A stretch of 16,067 nucleotides of DNA from Sanguinoderma infundibulare (GCA_032821775.1 JAVLRN010000077.1:1-16067), one strand, 5' to 3'. Shown: positions 1-8,111, counted from the stretch's first letter. Made by a program: numbers and translations. The notes: generated from the letters alone by a model not told the origin.

Positions 1-3000
1 CCGCAAAGTCCGCCGTGCACGCCACCGAGCCCTGCGCGGCAGCCTTGATGTGGCAGAGCGCCTGGAATGCGACGTTCCAAGCGAACTTGGGGCTCTGTGT
101 GTAAGCGTAGGACGCCTTCAGGTGCTCGACGTTCGCGAACGTGGCGAGCAGGCCGTCCTTATCGATCTCGGGCCCAGCCGCGTACGACCGCGCGAGCTCG
201 TCGTACTGAGCTTGCAGCAACCCCCTGCCGGAACCCGCCTTGCCGGCGCCTTTACCCTTCGCCGAAGATGCGTAGCGGTTGGGCGGCCGACCGGCGGCCG
301 TTATCGACTGCCATTGTTTGATGTGGTCGTCGACATGCTGCTGAATGAGAATGAGGTCGTGCCTGACGGGAGCGGTGTCGTTGAGATACGGCTGCACCGT
401 CTTCCAGGGCTGCAGGAGGTGCTTGTCCGTGCTAAAGACCTTCGGCTTCAGATTGTCGTACTGCTTGATTTGTTCGTCCCGCATCTTCCGGCCGGCCTCG
501 TAGAGGTTTTCTAGGATGAAATCTCCTAGCTTGCGATCTCGCTTGAAGGATGGCACTCCTCCCCCAGCCTGACTCCCCCACTTGGCCTCCTTGCGCGACT
601 GAAGGCAGTCGGGAAGTCTTCTGTCGAACTTCCTCTTGTCTGCCTTGAAGACTTCAGTCTTGACGCGATGGCCGGTCTTGCGGGAGTCGAGCACGGTGTT
701 GAACCTTCCGGGTGAGTTCGTGAGCTGGTGTCGGGCTGAAACGGAGGGGAGATGATGAACTTACATGAACGCGAGGCGAATCGTGTCGGCCGCGTCGTAT
801 CCATTCGCGTAAATGGAGCCTTCGTGGAAGCGAGAATACTGGCCGATCGGTGCAGGGGAGAGCCCCAAGAGGAGGCTCTCCTGCAACTTCCGGCGACTCG
901 CGTCGGGATCGTGAAATCCCTCGAGATCCTTGGCGAGGTTGGTAACCTGTTGGATGGTGCCCATATCCTCAAAGTTGTCTTTGATGAAGTCGACCGGCTC
1001 TCGCGTAAGCGGGCGCGTGACGAAGTCCTTGACGAGCCTCTCATCGTAGATGACAACCGCGACGTCTAGAGCACATGGTATCAGCCTGAGGCTAGTGGAT
1101 GGTCACAGACGGCGAAACAAAACCATACCTCCATCATAGTCTACACAGTTTCAAGCAGGTCAGCTGGGAAGGTAACTCGCACTCGCAACACCACTCACCT
1201 CCTCCAGCGAGGTAGCTGGCGAACGAACGGGGCCCAGTAGTTGGAAGCACGATGACATCGGTGTACGCCGAAAGCTCCACGCATTCTACAGCCGTAACCT
1301 ACGCATGATACCACGAATGATCAGCTCGCACCACTTATTAATAATGTCTTACTCGACATACCTTCTGGACGTCCGACGGAAGGCGATTCGGATTACGATA
1401 GATCTGTCAAGCTACGCATCAGCAAGTCACAAATGATTGTACTCAGAACAGGTATACCAAGACATCGCCGAGGAGCTGGTTGCGATTCAAGTCGTCCACG
1501 TCCTTGAGGTTCTTCGTTGACTTGAAGTGGATCTCCCCCTCGCGCAACACGCTAATCGGATCTGCTTCGCGGTCATCTGGCTGCACACGGTGTAGTAAAC
1601 GACGGAATCACATACCTGGTATGATAAACGCCTCAATGGAATGGGGAACGGCGATGTGGTAGTCGAGGATGATATCCTCGATGACGAGCGTCACCACCAT
1701 CTTCAGCTTGTCGTACAGAAGCTCCAGCTCCAGCGGGTTGAATCCAGCCTGGAGAAGGTCAAGGATGACGGCGTGAATGGTGAGCGGCTGGCCCGTCGCC
1801 TGGTTGCGCAGGGCCGTGTACGAAGCCATCGGATCCTCGCTTGGCTCGCCGTCCCGAGCGTCCGCGGCGATCTCGTTCACCAGCTCCTCGAGCTCGTCGC
1901 CCTCAGCGAGAGCGAGATCCTGGAGGGTCCTGCCGACCAGCCCCAGAGCGCGCGAGGCGCCAAGGGCGTGCTGAAGCGCGCGTTTCATCGCCACGCCGCC
2001 GACCTTCTCGACCGCCTTCCAGAGGAGGAACATGGCCTTCGGGCCCGTCCACTGCGTAAGCGGCTTGACCGCCTCCTCAATCGTGGCCCTCATGAGCTCG
2101 ACGAACGTCGTCTCCTGCACCCCATTGTGCGCGAGGTTGAGGATCGTCAGCCGGGAGAGACGGCTGGGAAGGGTGACCCGGGGCGGCGCGAGCAAATCAA
2201 AGATTTGGTGCGCCTGGTGGAGGTTGCACTGGTCTAGCTTGATCTTGACCTGGGAGTCGCGGATCCAGATCTTCGGGACCGACGACTGGTCGCGCGGGTG
2301 CAGCACCCAGAGCCCCTTCGCGCCTGCAAAACGACCTTGGACGGCAGTCGGGCGCTCCTCGAGTCCCATGTGCCGCGCGATAGCGCTCAGTCCGGCGTTG
2401 TTCATCCACCCGCAGCCGTCTGTGTAGATGAACTCTGCCGCGGGCTTCTGCTCCGGATCGTGCGGCGGCGCAACTGCGCAGCAGACTATCGTCAAATGAA
2501 TCATCAATAGAAGACGAAGGCGACGCACTATCGTCACGCTTATAGTACGTATTGTCGGGATGAATCAGCAGGGCCGGGACAGAGATGGAGAAGCCGAGGT
2601 CGAACCGCGTGGCCCACTTCGACGTCGGCTGCGTTGCATAATGGTTAAGCTGCCATCACCTTGACAGAGGCATCAACATACCTGCGCGCCGTTGAGGTCC
2701 ATCGGATTGTGCCACGCGACGAAATCCGCCAAGGTGATCCTCTGCTCGTCGCCCTTGATGTAAGCAGCACGCTCGTGCGCCTCCGGGGTCTCCATGAGGA
2801 AGACCTTTTTGTCCTTTGCGCCGAACGCGACGAAAACCCGGCCGCACAACACAAACTTCTGGGTGAAGAACGCGCGGAGATCCTCCGCTCGGCTGTTGAC
2901 GACCGTGGCCGGGACCGAGACCTGCAGAATCCGCCGGGAGGCGAGGAAGCGGGCGAAGCGCGTCGACTTGCGCATCTCCATCTTCGCGAGCACGACCCGG

Positions 3001-3684
3001 AAGCCGTCGCCGGCCTCCTCGAGTCTGGCGACTTGCTGGATCTGCCCGCCGTACCAGTTCGGCTTCTCCCCGAAGTCGCCCTGCAGGCCGAGTCCGCGCC
3101 CTCGCCGTTCGATCATCGCCTTCTCTTCCCGGTCGAGCTCATACCTATCCTGGTGTCAGATGCTGCGCATGCATGTTTGCAACACAACTGGACGCGCACC
3201 ATATGGCGCCGTCAACCGGCGAGTTGTCGCCGAACTGGCGACCGAGCACATGGGATACCCTCGTGGCGTTGCCTGTGTTCTCTCCTTTGAGGGACCTGAG
3301 GGCAGGCTCGGCCTGTATCACCGTCTCCCAACTCCATATGCCCCGCGAGACCCCACGAGCGATTTCGTACTGCACGCCCCAGCTCAGGGGAATATTGTCG
3401 AACAGGCGCTGCGCGTCCTTTGAATGCGCGATGACGCAGACACCCGATAGCGTCGACGGGTCAAACGCGTTCTTCTGCTCACGTTGGCGAGAAGGCCCGG
3501 CTGACGCAGAGCTCGCTTCTTTGTGTTCAAAGGCAACCGCCTCCTCGAGGGCGTTGGAGATCCGTGTTATGGTCGGTGTCTCAACCCTTTTCTGGTACGG
3601 CTCGGGGGAGTCGGCCCAGTTCTTCCGCGTGACATTCCCCGAACGCGACGGCGTTTGGGGGAGTGGTTTGGATGTGGTAGGAGC
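1..3684 (-). CDS. RNA-dependent RNA polymerase, QDE-1-like catalytic core (10 exons, 3' end outside window)
   Basis: Cellular RdRP that makes double-stranded RNA for RNA silencing. Minus-strand exons that join in frame: 3684-3200, 3144-2682, 2628-2529, 2473-1616, 1576-1458, 1403-1362, 1298-1199, 1140-1129, 1065-765, 704-1, about 1061 codons without a stop. Introns are 39-63 nt with GT..AG ends. Landmarks in order: WGVQYEIARG; WYGGQIQQVARL; RFARFLASRRILQV; KFVLCGRVFVAFGAKD; WHNPMDLNG; KWATRFDLGFS; YTDGCGWMN; GRFAGAKGLWVLHP; RLTILNLAHNGV; LREGEIHF; RNPNRLPSDVQKV; and the catalytic GGDYDGD, which matches the DxDGD metal-binding loop of cellular RdRPs. The tail (SPKFAWNVAFQALCHIKA) resembles the family C-terminus, so probably only a few tens of residues are missing. 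The 3200-3684 exon opens with a Ser/Pro-rich linker, so the true start lies further upstream. The core shows no lesion. Family assignment is from remembered motif patterns. Confidence 0.93.
1129..1140 (-). other. 12-nt micro-exon carrying the RdRP catalytic aspartates
   Basis: The upstream exon (1298-1199) ends GGA G before a GTGAGT donor at 1198. A TGTGTAG acceptor ends at 1141. The next 12 nt are followed by a GTATGG donor at 1128, and a GCTCTAG acceptor ends at 1066. Joining the three exons gives GGDYDGD followed by VAVVIYDERLV. The micro-exon is phase 1 on both sides and contributes four codons: the last two bases of the first Asp, then Tyr, Asp, Gly, and the first base of the final Asp. 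Skipping it keeps the frame but deletes two catalytic Asp residues. Confidence 0.85.
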
Positions 3685-3917
3685 CTGTAAAGTAAATGGA
3701 TGTTAGCAATTATAAACACAATGCCAACGGGGGAAGCGATTAGAGAGAGCAAGCCAGTGTTGCCGAAGGGGTGCTCAAGAGTCAATAGGGAGTACTAGTC
3801 TATACTCGATTGTTCCAGTTCGATTGGCGCTCACGGCGACGCCTATGAAATGGAAACTATTGTCGACGGAGCCCCTGGAGCTACTCGGTTGGACTCAACT
3901 CGCATCCCCTTGGAGCC
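3685..3917 (-). other. Probable intron plus short linker sequence between RdRP core and inserted element
   Basis: The acceptor of the first supported core exon is TTTACAG ending at 3685, with a good branch site (GCTAACA) just upstream. The donor is uncertain: a GTTGGC at 3728 would give a 44-nt intron and a GTGAGC at 3834 a 150-nt intron. Between there and 3917 one minus-strand frame is open for about 25 codons (GSKGMRVESNRVAPGAPSTI). It looks like low-complexity linker but has no recognisable domain. It may be the remnant of the exon into which the element at 3918-4648 went, or the whole stretch may be intronic. Confidence 0.35.
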
Positions 3918-4648
3918 GTCTACACACCCTTTTGCAAGTCGGTGGTTTAATAAACCGAGTCCACTTGCAAGAGGGTGGAAGGTTCCACCGCGTTTGATCA
4001 GACAGCGCGATCACCGCAATACGACAGCTACGCGATGGTGCGGTCCTCAGTAGCGGGAACATGACGCTGGTGGTCGGCCCCAAGGCCTCGGAGGAAGAAA
4101 GATGTTCAAGCTCAGAGCTGCGCGCGGTGCTCAGTGCATAGTACGAGCGAAGAGCTGTAGCCCATTGAGCATCAGCTGCCCGGGGACGCGCGGAGGGATG
4201 AGTAGAGGCGGATGTCTAGACAGAGTGTCGGAGATGGAGCGGCGCGTGGCGCAGATGCGTCGCGCTCGCGTTTGTTTTCCCGGAGCTCCATGCGCGTACT
4301 CGCCCTGATGCAAGCCACTGCGCTCCCCGATGCAAGTGATCCCGCCCGCCCGCCCTGATGCAAGTGTCGCTCCCCGGTGCAAGTAACGTTCTTCACGAGC
4401 AGCGGCCCAGGTGGCACAGTAAGACGCGTCTCAACTAACCCCCTGGGCTCACACTGAGTCCACACCATTGACATAGAAGACTTCCCTGGTGCGCCACCAT
4501 CGCCTGCCCATTCGACAGGGCTCTCATGTGTGCGGGATTAGACGGAGACGGGGGTAGGGTATCAGGCGGCAAGGCGCCGCGAGCGGTCCGCCCGCTTGCA
4601 AGTAGGTTTAGTATATTACACCGCCCCCTTGCCAAAGGGTGTGTAGAC
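3918..4648. mobile_element. 731-bp non-autonomous DNA-transposon-like element with 57-bp terminal inverted repeats
   Basis: Bases 3918-3974 align without gaps to the reverse complement of 4592-4648, with about 45 of 57 identities by hand count. The outermost 15 bases (GTCTACACACCCTTT) and an inner ACTTGCAAG block are identical. The interior has no transposase-like open frame. Copies of TGCAAGT, or its complement, occur inside both ends and four times in the middle, as expected for sub-terminal transposase-binding repeats. No clear target-site duplication is visible (left flank ends GGAGCC, right flank starts TCTACC), so the ends or the mechanism are uncertain. It lies between the RdRP core and its likely N-terminal exons. 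Confidence 0.65.
4309..4384 (+). repeat. Cluster of four TGCAAG(T/C) motifs inside the element
   Basis: TGCAAGC at 4309 and TGCAAGT at 4331, 4359 and 4378 lie in a C-rich context (CCCCGATGCAAGTG-like units) spaced 22, 28 and 19 bases apart. The same heptamer occurs at 3933 and 4597 and as its complement at 3963, within the terminal repeats. Confidence 0.6.
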
Positions 4649-4669
4649 TCTACCGAACGAGCTCGTTCC

Positions 4670-5044
4670 TCAGTCAAAATTACGCTTCGTCGCCTCTGTA
4701 ACCCAATTCATACCCTCATACTGTCGCGGCTGATCCCCAAGGTCCCTACGGGGGGCGCTCGGGCACGTTTCCCAGTCCAAACGTAGGCTAGCCGAGCACT
4801 CCACGTATGGCAAGGGGTCGACCTTCACCCTTCCACCCGGTTTCTTCCAAGGGCTCTGTCGCCCCCTCCTGCTCAGTGAAAAATACTCCTTACGAATATG
4901 TTGGAGAGAAAAACGATCCGCGCTGGTTGACACCGGCGTTGTTCTTGTCTCCAACATACTTTCGAATGGCATCTTCCACTGGACAGGAGGGCGCAATTGC
5001 CTCCCGATGCGTCCAACGTCTAGAGTGAGCGCAATGGAAGGCAA
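4670..5044 (-). CDS. Tentative exons of the RdRP N-terminal region (exon borders uncertain)
   Basis: The minus strand is open for 124 codons here, but the most coding-like segments lie in more than one frame, which suggests short introns. One segment (about 5012-4893) reads VEDAIRKYVGDKNNAG followed by NQRGSFFSPTYS and ends at a GTAAGG donor. A second (about 4770-4705) reads YVWTGKRARAPPVGTLGISR and ends at a GTATGA donor at about 4704. That donor could pair with an acceptor (CGGTAG, about 4650) right at the edge of the inserted element. No domain is recognised. Position and composition fit the variable region that precedes the core in basidiomycete QDE-1-like RdRPs, but a separate small gene cannot be excluded. 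Confidence 0.4.
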   Translation of the reverse strand: MPSIALTLDVGRIGRQLRPPVQWKMPFESMLETRTTPVSTSADRFSLQHIRKEYFSLSRRGRQSPWKKPGGRVKVDPLPYVECSASLRLDWETCPSAPRRDLGDQPRQYEGMNWVTEATKRNFD

Positions 5045-5104
5045 TTGGGCACCTCTAATGTCCCCGCTCTTGTGTCCAATACGGTACCAAGCCGGCCGGC
5101 TGAG

Positions 5105-5365
5105 TTATCTAGAGGGACCTACCTTCTGCGTTGTGCGAGGCACCTTTCGCGCAACCTGTGCGGCGATCGGTCTGCCGTAGGTCGACTCGTACGGCATGGC
5201 GTGTTTCCTTCCAGTTCTGGAATCAACTGACGCCGAGGACGAGAGGGAAGTCATCGACGCATTCCAACTCGATTGGACGTAGGAGAAGGCGAATGAACCG
5301 CCTCGAGAAGGAGGTTCGGAGTCGTCGTTGTCCGTGTCCATCACTGTGGGTGCTGCGGTAAGCAT
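5105..5365 (-). CDS. Tentative acidic/Ser-rich exon of the RdRP N-terminal region
   Basis: The minus-strand frame reads MDTDNDDSEPPSRGG, then FAFSYVQSSWNASMTSLSSS, then PYESTYGRPIAAQVARK, ending at a GTAGGT donor after QK (about 5121). A CCCACAG acceptor lies just before the MDTDNDD segment. The acidic start and Ser-rich middle are typical of disordered N-terminal regions in fungal RdRPs and silencing proteins. It sits in line with the exon at 5414-6007. There is no catalytic motif, and the link to the RdRP is by position, strand and composition only. Confidence 0.42.
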   Translation of the reverse strand: MLTAAPTVMDTDNDDSEPPSRGGSFAFSYVQSSWNASMTSLSSSASVDSRTGRKHAMPYESTYGRPIAAQVARKVPRTTQKVGPSR

Positions 5366-5413
5366 CTACGATGCGTAGTTGCCGGTAGTACACTCACTTG
5401 CTTCAACTAAAGA

Positions 5414-6007
5414 TTACGCGATGCCGTCAGCGCAAGGGAAGGAATAAACCAGTGGGTCGTACTGACCGTACGCTGCATCGTTCTCCAAGTTAGAGTCGAG
5501 GTCTAGATCCATGGACTGGTCCACACTCACGCTACCTTGTGAGCGAGTACCCGCAGTGGTAGCTGCATCCGAATGAGCGGCGGAGGCAACAGGTCGTTGG
5601 TCGCGCGCATGGGGAGTCGTGTGTTCTAACAAAGGACGTTGACTCGTCCCCCTCCCGCGAACACGAGTATTGGTCCCTCTCTCCGAGGTGATCTTGGGCT
5701 GCCGAGGTGTCCTCTTGCTGGGCGAGGACTCCGCACGACTGTCTCTCCGATCCGATCGCGGTCCATGATTAGTGCCTTGTTTCGGTGGCGCCATCGGGTA
5801 ACTTTGAATGGGAGACGCATTGCTGGTGTCCGCGAAGAACTGTTGAGCTCGCGAGATGGAGTCTGAATCGCCCCCCCAGAATTCGCTCTCGGCGTCGCTC
5901 TGGTATGCGACAGTTAGCCTGTACGTCCAAATTCCTTCGTCGAGTGGCTGGAACGTACCATGGTTGTTGGATACAGGTGTGCGGAAGGTGTCGCCTAGGA
6001 TGGTGTT
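5414..6007 (-). CDS. Tentative upstream exon, small folded segment followed by disordered acidic tail
   Basis: A 197-codon minus-strand frame is open from an ACATAG acceptor (exon start 6007) to a TAA at 5414. It begins NTILGDTFRTPVSNNHG and continues PLDEGIWTYRLTVAYQSDAE. It then has an acidic stretch (SEFWGGDSDSIS), a basic Arg/Ser/Pro-rich stretch, and an Asp-rich end (DQSMDLDLDSNLENDA). The codons upstream of the internal Met at 5794 stay open and look coding, so that Met is probably not the start. A donor probably lies before 5416, since the last residues look like read-through. It fits the N-terminal part of the RdRP gene. No family recognised. Confidence 0.5.
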   Translation of the reverse strand, partial: NTILGDTFRTPVSNNHGTFQPLDEGIWTYRLTVAYQSDAESEFWGGDSDSISRAQQFFADTSNASPIQSYPMAPPKQGTNHGPRSDRRDSRAESSPSKRTPRQPKITSERGTNTRVRGRGTSQRPLLEHTTPHARDQRPVASAAHSDAATTAGTRSQGSVSVDQSMDLDLDSNLENDAAYGQYDPLVYSFPCADGIA

Positions 6008-6229
6008 CTATGTCTGTGGGGTGTTGCATAGCGATGGCGAGAAACAAAGGCCGAAGGCCGTCCAAGTTGCGGTAGAGGGCAGCGACTGGTTAGATGCTAG
6101 CCTGAGATGCGCCTCGATGCCGGGTTCCATCGCCGGTCCAAGTCGATGTCGACGCGTCGACGCTCGATGTCATCTCATGCCAGAAGAACAGTCGCCGGCC
6201 CGATCCGGCGCCAAACACAGACAAACGCG

Positions 6230-6350
6230 TCATCCGCGACCATCGGAAGCGACACCGTCCAGCTTGTTTCTGACCCTCAAGGCTCTTAACGACTTCGCTA
6301 TCTTAGCAGGGATCTCCAGCCTGCGTCCGATCTCGAGGTGCGCTGGGCGG
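6230..6350 (-). CDS. Tentative N-terminal exon (basic, Leu-rich helix)
   Basis: The minus-strand frame after a GTACAG acceptor (6351) reads RPAHLEIGRRLEIPAKIAKS, then LRALRVRNKLDGVASDG, before a TGA at 6230. A GTACGT donor at about 6408 joined to this acceptor keeps the frame of an upstream stretch (6548-6409) that includes MGGPRFDEVVLLVLLDGICV. Together they would make a plausible first pair of exons about 60 bp downstream of a TATA box. Nothing here is recognised as a domain, and assignment to the RdRP gene is by position only. Confidence 0.33.
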
Positions 6351-6610
6351 CTGTACTCAACATAACCGTACCCTGACAGAAATCACGATAAGGATGACCG
6401 GTACGTACATCCGGACGCAAATCCCGTCCAGAAGCACAAGCAGGACGACTTCGTCGAATCTAGGGCCTCCCATGGGACTGCATGCAGCACAACGACGCGT
6501 GTCGCCAGCTGCGACCTTGCACGACGTCATGTATCGTCCGCAATGCAACCTCGCTCCAACATCTTATCGCGCCGCAATGGGAATCCATCTCATTCGCCCC
6601 AGTTCGTAGC

Positions 6611-6617
6611 TATATAA
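6611..6617 (-). promoter_or_regulatory. TATA-like box
   Basis: TATATAA in the context GTAGCTATATAAGCTC. The core is nearly palindromic and could serve either strand. For the minus strand it lies about 60 bp upstream of the first candidate Met (6548) of the RdRP 5' region. For the plus strand it lies about 100 bp upstream of the membrane-protein fragment at 6720. Confidence 0.3.
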
Positions 6618-6719
6618 GCTCTAGTTACCACCACCACTCACTTGATCCGAGTTCCCGAACTAGCTACGTCAAAAATCATGATACATGCGCGGAAGACCGA
6701 ATTCAAGGCTAGTCGGTGA

Positions 6720-6969
6720 ATATGCTACGTCTACTCCAAGGACACCCTCGCACGCGCGGCATTCGTGGGCATACTGACGATAGCCACAATCTGCGCAATC
6801 TGTCTCCTCCGGACGATCTGCCACAACATCAACGTCGTCGCCGTTCACTCACCTGGGCCCAAGTTCACACACTGCGCCGTGCCGCCGTCCAGGGAGATCT
6901 GGAAGCTCTTCGTGCCGAGCATCGTCATCTACATGGTGCTGTACCTCACGACGACGATACCCTCGGCAC
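6720..6969 (+). pseudogene. Truncated multi-pass membrane protein fragment (DUF6533-type basidiomycete family)
   Basis: The plus-strand frame starts directly after an in-frame TGA (6717-6719). It reads YVYSKDTLARAAF, a hydrophobic segment (VGILTIATICAICLL), a loop with GPKFTHCAVPPSREIWKLF, then a second hydrophobic segment (VPSIVIYMVLYL) up to a GTGAGC donor at 6970. Two membrane spans with a Cys-x-x-Pro...Trp loop match the middle of the large Agaricomycete DUF6533 family as I remember it. The N-terminal spans and the following exon, which normally carries further spans, are not visible on either side. It is therefore a fragment or pseudogene. Identification is by pattern only. Confidence 0.5.
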
Positions 6970-7425
6970 GTGAGCTACCTGAAGTGGACAGCGACCGCCG
7001 TCAGCAGTGCGTCCTCCCTCTGGCCAGTGAACATCGCGCTACAAGTACAAGCACGATCAACGTCAAACGATTCCAGTTAGAAACCAACCAACAACGTACC
7101 GCCTCGCCGCGATGGTCCGGACGACGGACACTCCGCAGACCGCCGGACTTCAACCCGAACGCATGGAACAGGAACACAAAAGCAAGCCGGGGATGGCGGA
7201 TGGACAGGACGGGCTATGGACTCAGCGGAAGAACGAGGGCGCGCGGGCAGTAGCGGATGGGCGGGGACGGGAATGCGGAACCTCCAACCTCCAGCCTCCC
7301 TTAAATACCTCGTACGGCAGTCTGTGCGTGCCAGGATGGTTTCTACCCACTCTGCGGCCGCCCGGATTTGGGAAAATCTGTGCGTCTGCGTCCGCATTCT
7401 CCCACCGCCGCTCCTGGTTTCCGAC
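6970..7425. other. Non-coding stretch, nothing recognised
   Basis: Open frames exist on both strands but have Arg/Pro-rich compositions typical of GC-rich noise, and no splice-linked exon of the preceding fragment was found. It ends at the first 108-bp direct repeat. Confidence 0.5.
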
Positions 7426-7533
7426 GCGATCTCCGTGATGTACACGCCAATTTCCTTCTGATCCCATTTCTGAATACGCGGTTTCGATGTCGGCTAACCA
7501 TCCATTCATCTAGGCACCCGGCAAGTCGCGACG
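7426..7533 (+). repeat. 108-bp direct repeat, left copy
   Basis: It aligns without gaps to 8004-8111 with about 94 of 108 identities by hand count. Shared blocks include GACGCCAATTT-like sequence, TTCTGATCCC, CGCGGTTTC and TCGGCTAACCATCCA..CATCTAGG. The last block looks like a branch site (GCTAACC) plus a TAG acceptor, so the repeat may contain a 3' intron end. It ends CGGCAAGTCGCGACG. Confidence 0.75.
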
Positions 7534-7620
7534 ACTGCGTCCGACGTTCTCGCACCCAAACTTCGTACCTGCGTGTCGGTCGGCGAGGGAAAACAAACAC
7601 GGACACGATCACCGGTGCAC

Positions 7621-7737
7621 CCCGTTCCCGAGGATCACCTGCGCCCGCTGCCTGACCAGCATGTCCACCGACTGCGCGACGAACCGCTGCTCCCAGCTGA
7701 GCATCAAATCACAACTGCTCGTGATCTTGTCCCACCA
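7621..7737 (-). pseudogene. O-fucosyltransferase-like fragment, C-terminal part (piece B)
   Basis: The minus strand encodes 39 residues: WWDKITSSCDLMLSWEQRF then VAQSVDMLVRQRAQVILGNG. This resembles the conserved end of fungal GDP-fucose O-fucosyltransferase-like proteins (PF10250-type), where a W-Q-x-Y-V-x-Q-A-V-D-M-L-V segment is followed by an 'RAxVFIGNG' acceptor-site strand. A GTGCAC donor could follow GNG, but the expected next exon is not found downstream; the repeat at 7426-7533 begins instead. It lies head-to-head with piece A (7757-7922), which should precede it on the same strand in an intact gene. Confidence 0.6.
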
Positions 7738-7756
7738 GAGGAGTTTACGCTCAGGT

Positions 7757-7922
7757 ATGTACTTGAAGCACTGCTACCCGGACATCGCGCAGATCGTCCA
7801 GAGGGTGAGCGAGGCCGGCGGGACGGGGGTTGAAGAACGTGTACATCATGATGAATGGGAAGCAGCCGTGGGTGGCGGAGCTGAAGGAGGAGCTGGGCGA
7901 GTATGTCCGGGAATTGAATGGT
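7757..7922 (+). pseudogene. O-fucosyltransferase-like fragment, middle part (piece A), frameshifted
   Basis: The plus strand encodes MYLKHCYPDIAQIVQRVSEA up to 7828. After one extra base in a G5 run (ACGGGGGTTG) the frame moves to LKNVYIMMNGKQPWVAELKE and ELGEY (7830 onward). The joined reading fits the stretch that, in fungal O-fucosyltransferase-like proteins as I remember them, lies just before the segment in piece B: an 'RVYIMTNG..WV.ELK' strand-helix. The shift at the G run and the loss of the upstream GDP-fucose-binding half show it is a relic. Pieces A and B meet at 7738-7756 in opposite orientation. Confidence 0.6.
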
Positions 7923-8003
7923 TGCGCTAGAACGGTCGCTCGCACATGGTGCAATCATACTTCTCGTCCTAACGCATTCCGGGCTGTGGGGTCGGTTTGT
8001 GAA

Positions 8004-8111
8004 GCGATCTCCGCGTTGCAGACGCCAATTTCTTTCTGATCCCCTTTCTGCAAACGCGGTTTCAAGGTCGGCTAACCATCCACGCATCTAGGTACACGGC
8101 AAGTCGCGACG
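8004..8111 (+). repeat. 108-bp direct repeat, right copy
   Basis: Partner of 7426-7533, offset 578 bp, same orientation. The two copies bracket the fucosyltransferase-like pieces. The flanks beyond the repeats do not match, so simple tandem duplication of the whole unit is not supported. Confidence 0.75.

Noticed and set aside
526..1056. 176-codon minus-strand open frame
   Set aside because: It covers two real RdRP exons but in the wrong frame; the supported reading is split by the intron at 705-764.
1641..2237. 198-codon plus-strand open frame
   Set aside because: It is antisense to the longest RdRP exon (2473-1616) and is explained by its GC-biased codons.
3918..4648. Autonomous transposase inside the inverted-repeat element
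   Set aside because: Open frames in the interior are short, lie on both strands and show no transposase motif.
6148..6161. 14-bp perfect palindrome GTCGACGCGTCGAC
   Set aside because: Short self-complementary CG-rich strings are expected by chance in this composition, and no partner or function is visible.
5856..6365. 169-codon plus-strand open frame
   Set aside because: It is antisense to better coding-like minus-strand segments; its sequence is low in domain-like features.
7426..8111. LTR retrotransposon with 108-bp LTRs
   Set aside because: The repeats lack TG..CA ends, and the interior is only about 470 bp and holds cellular gene pieces, with no gag, pol or primer-binding site.
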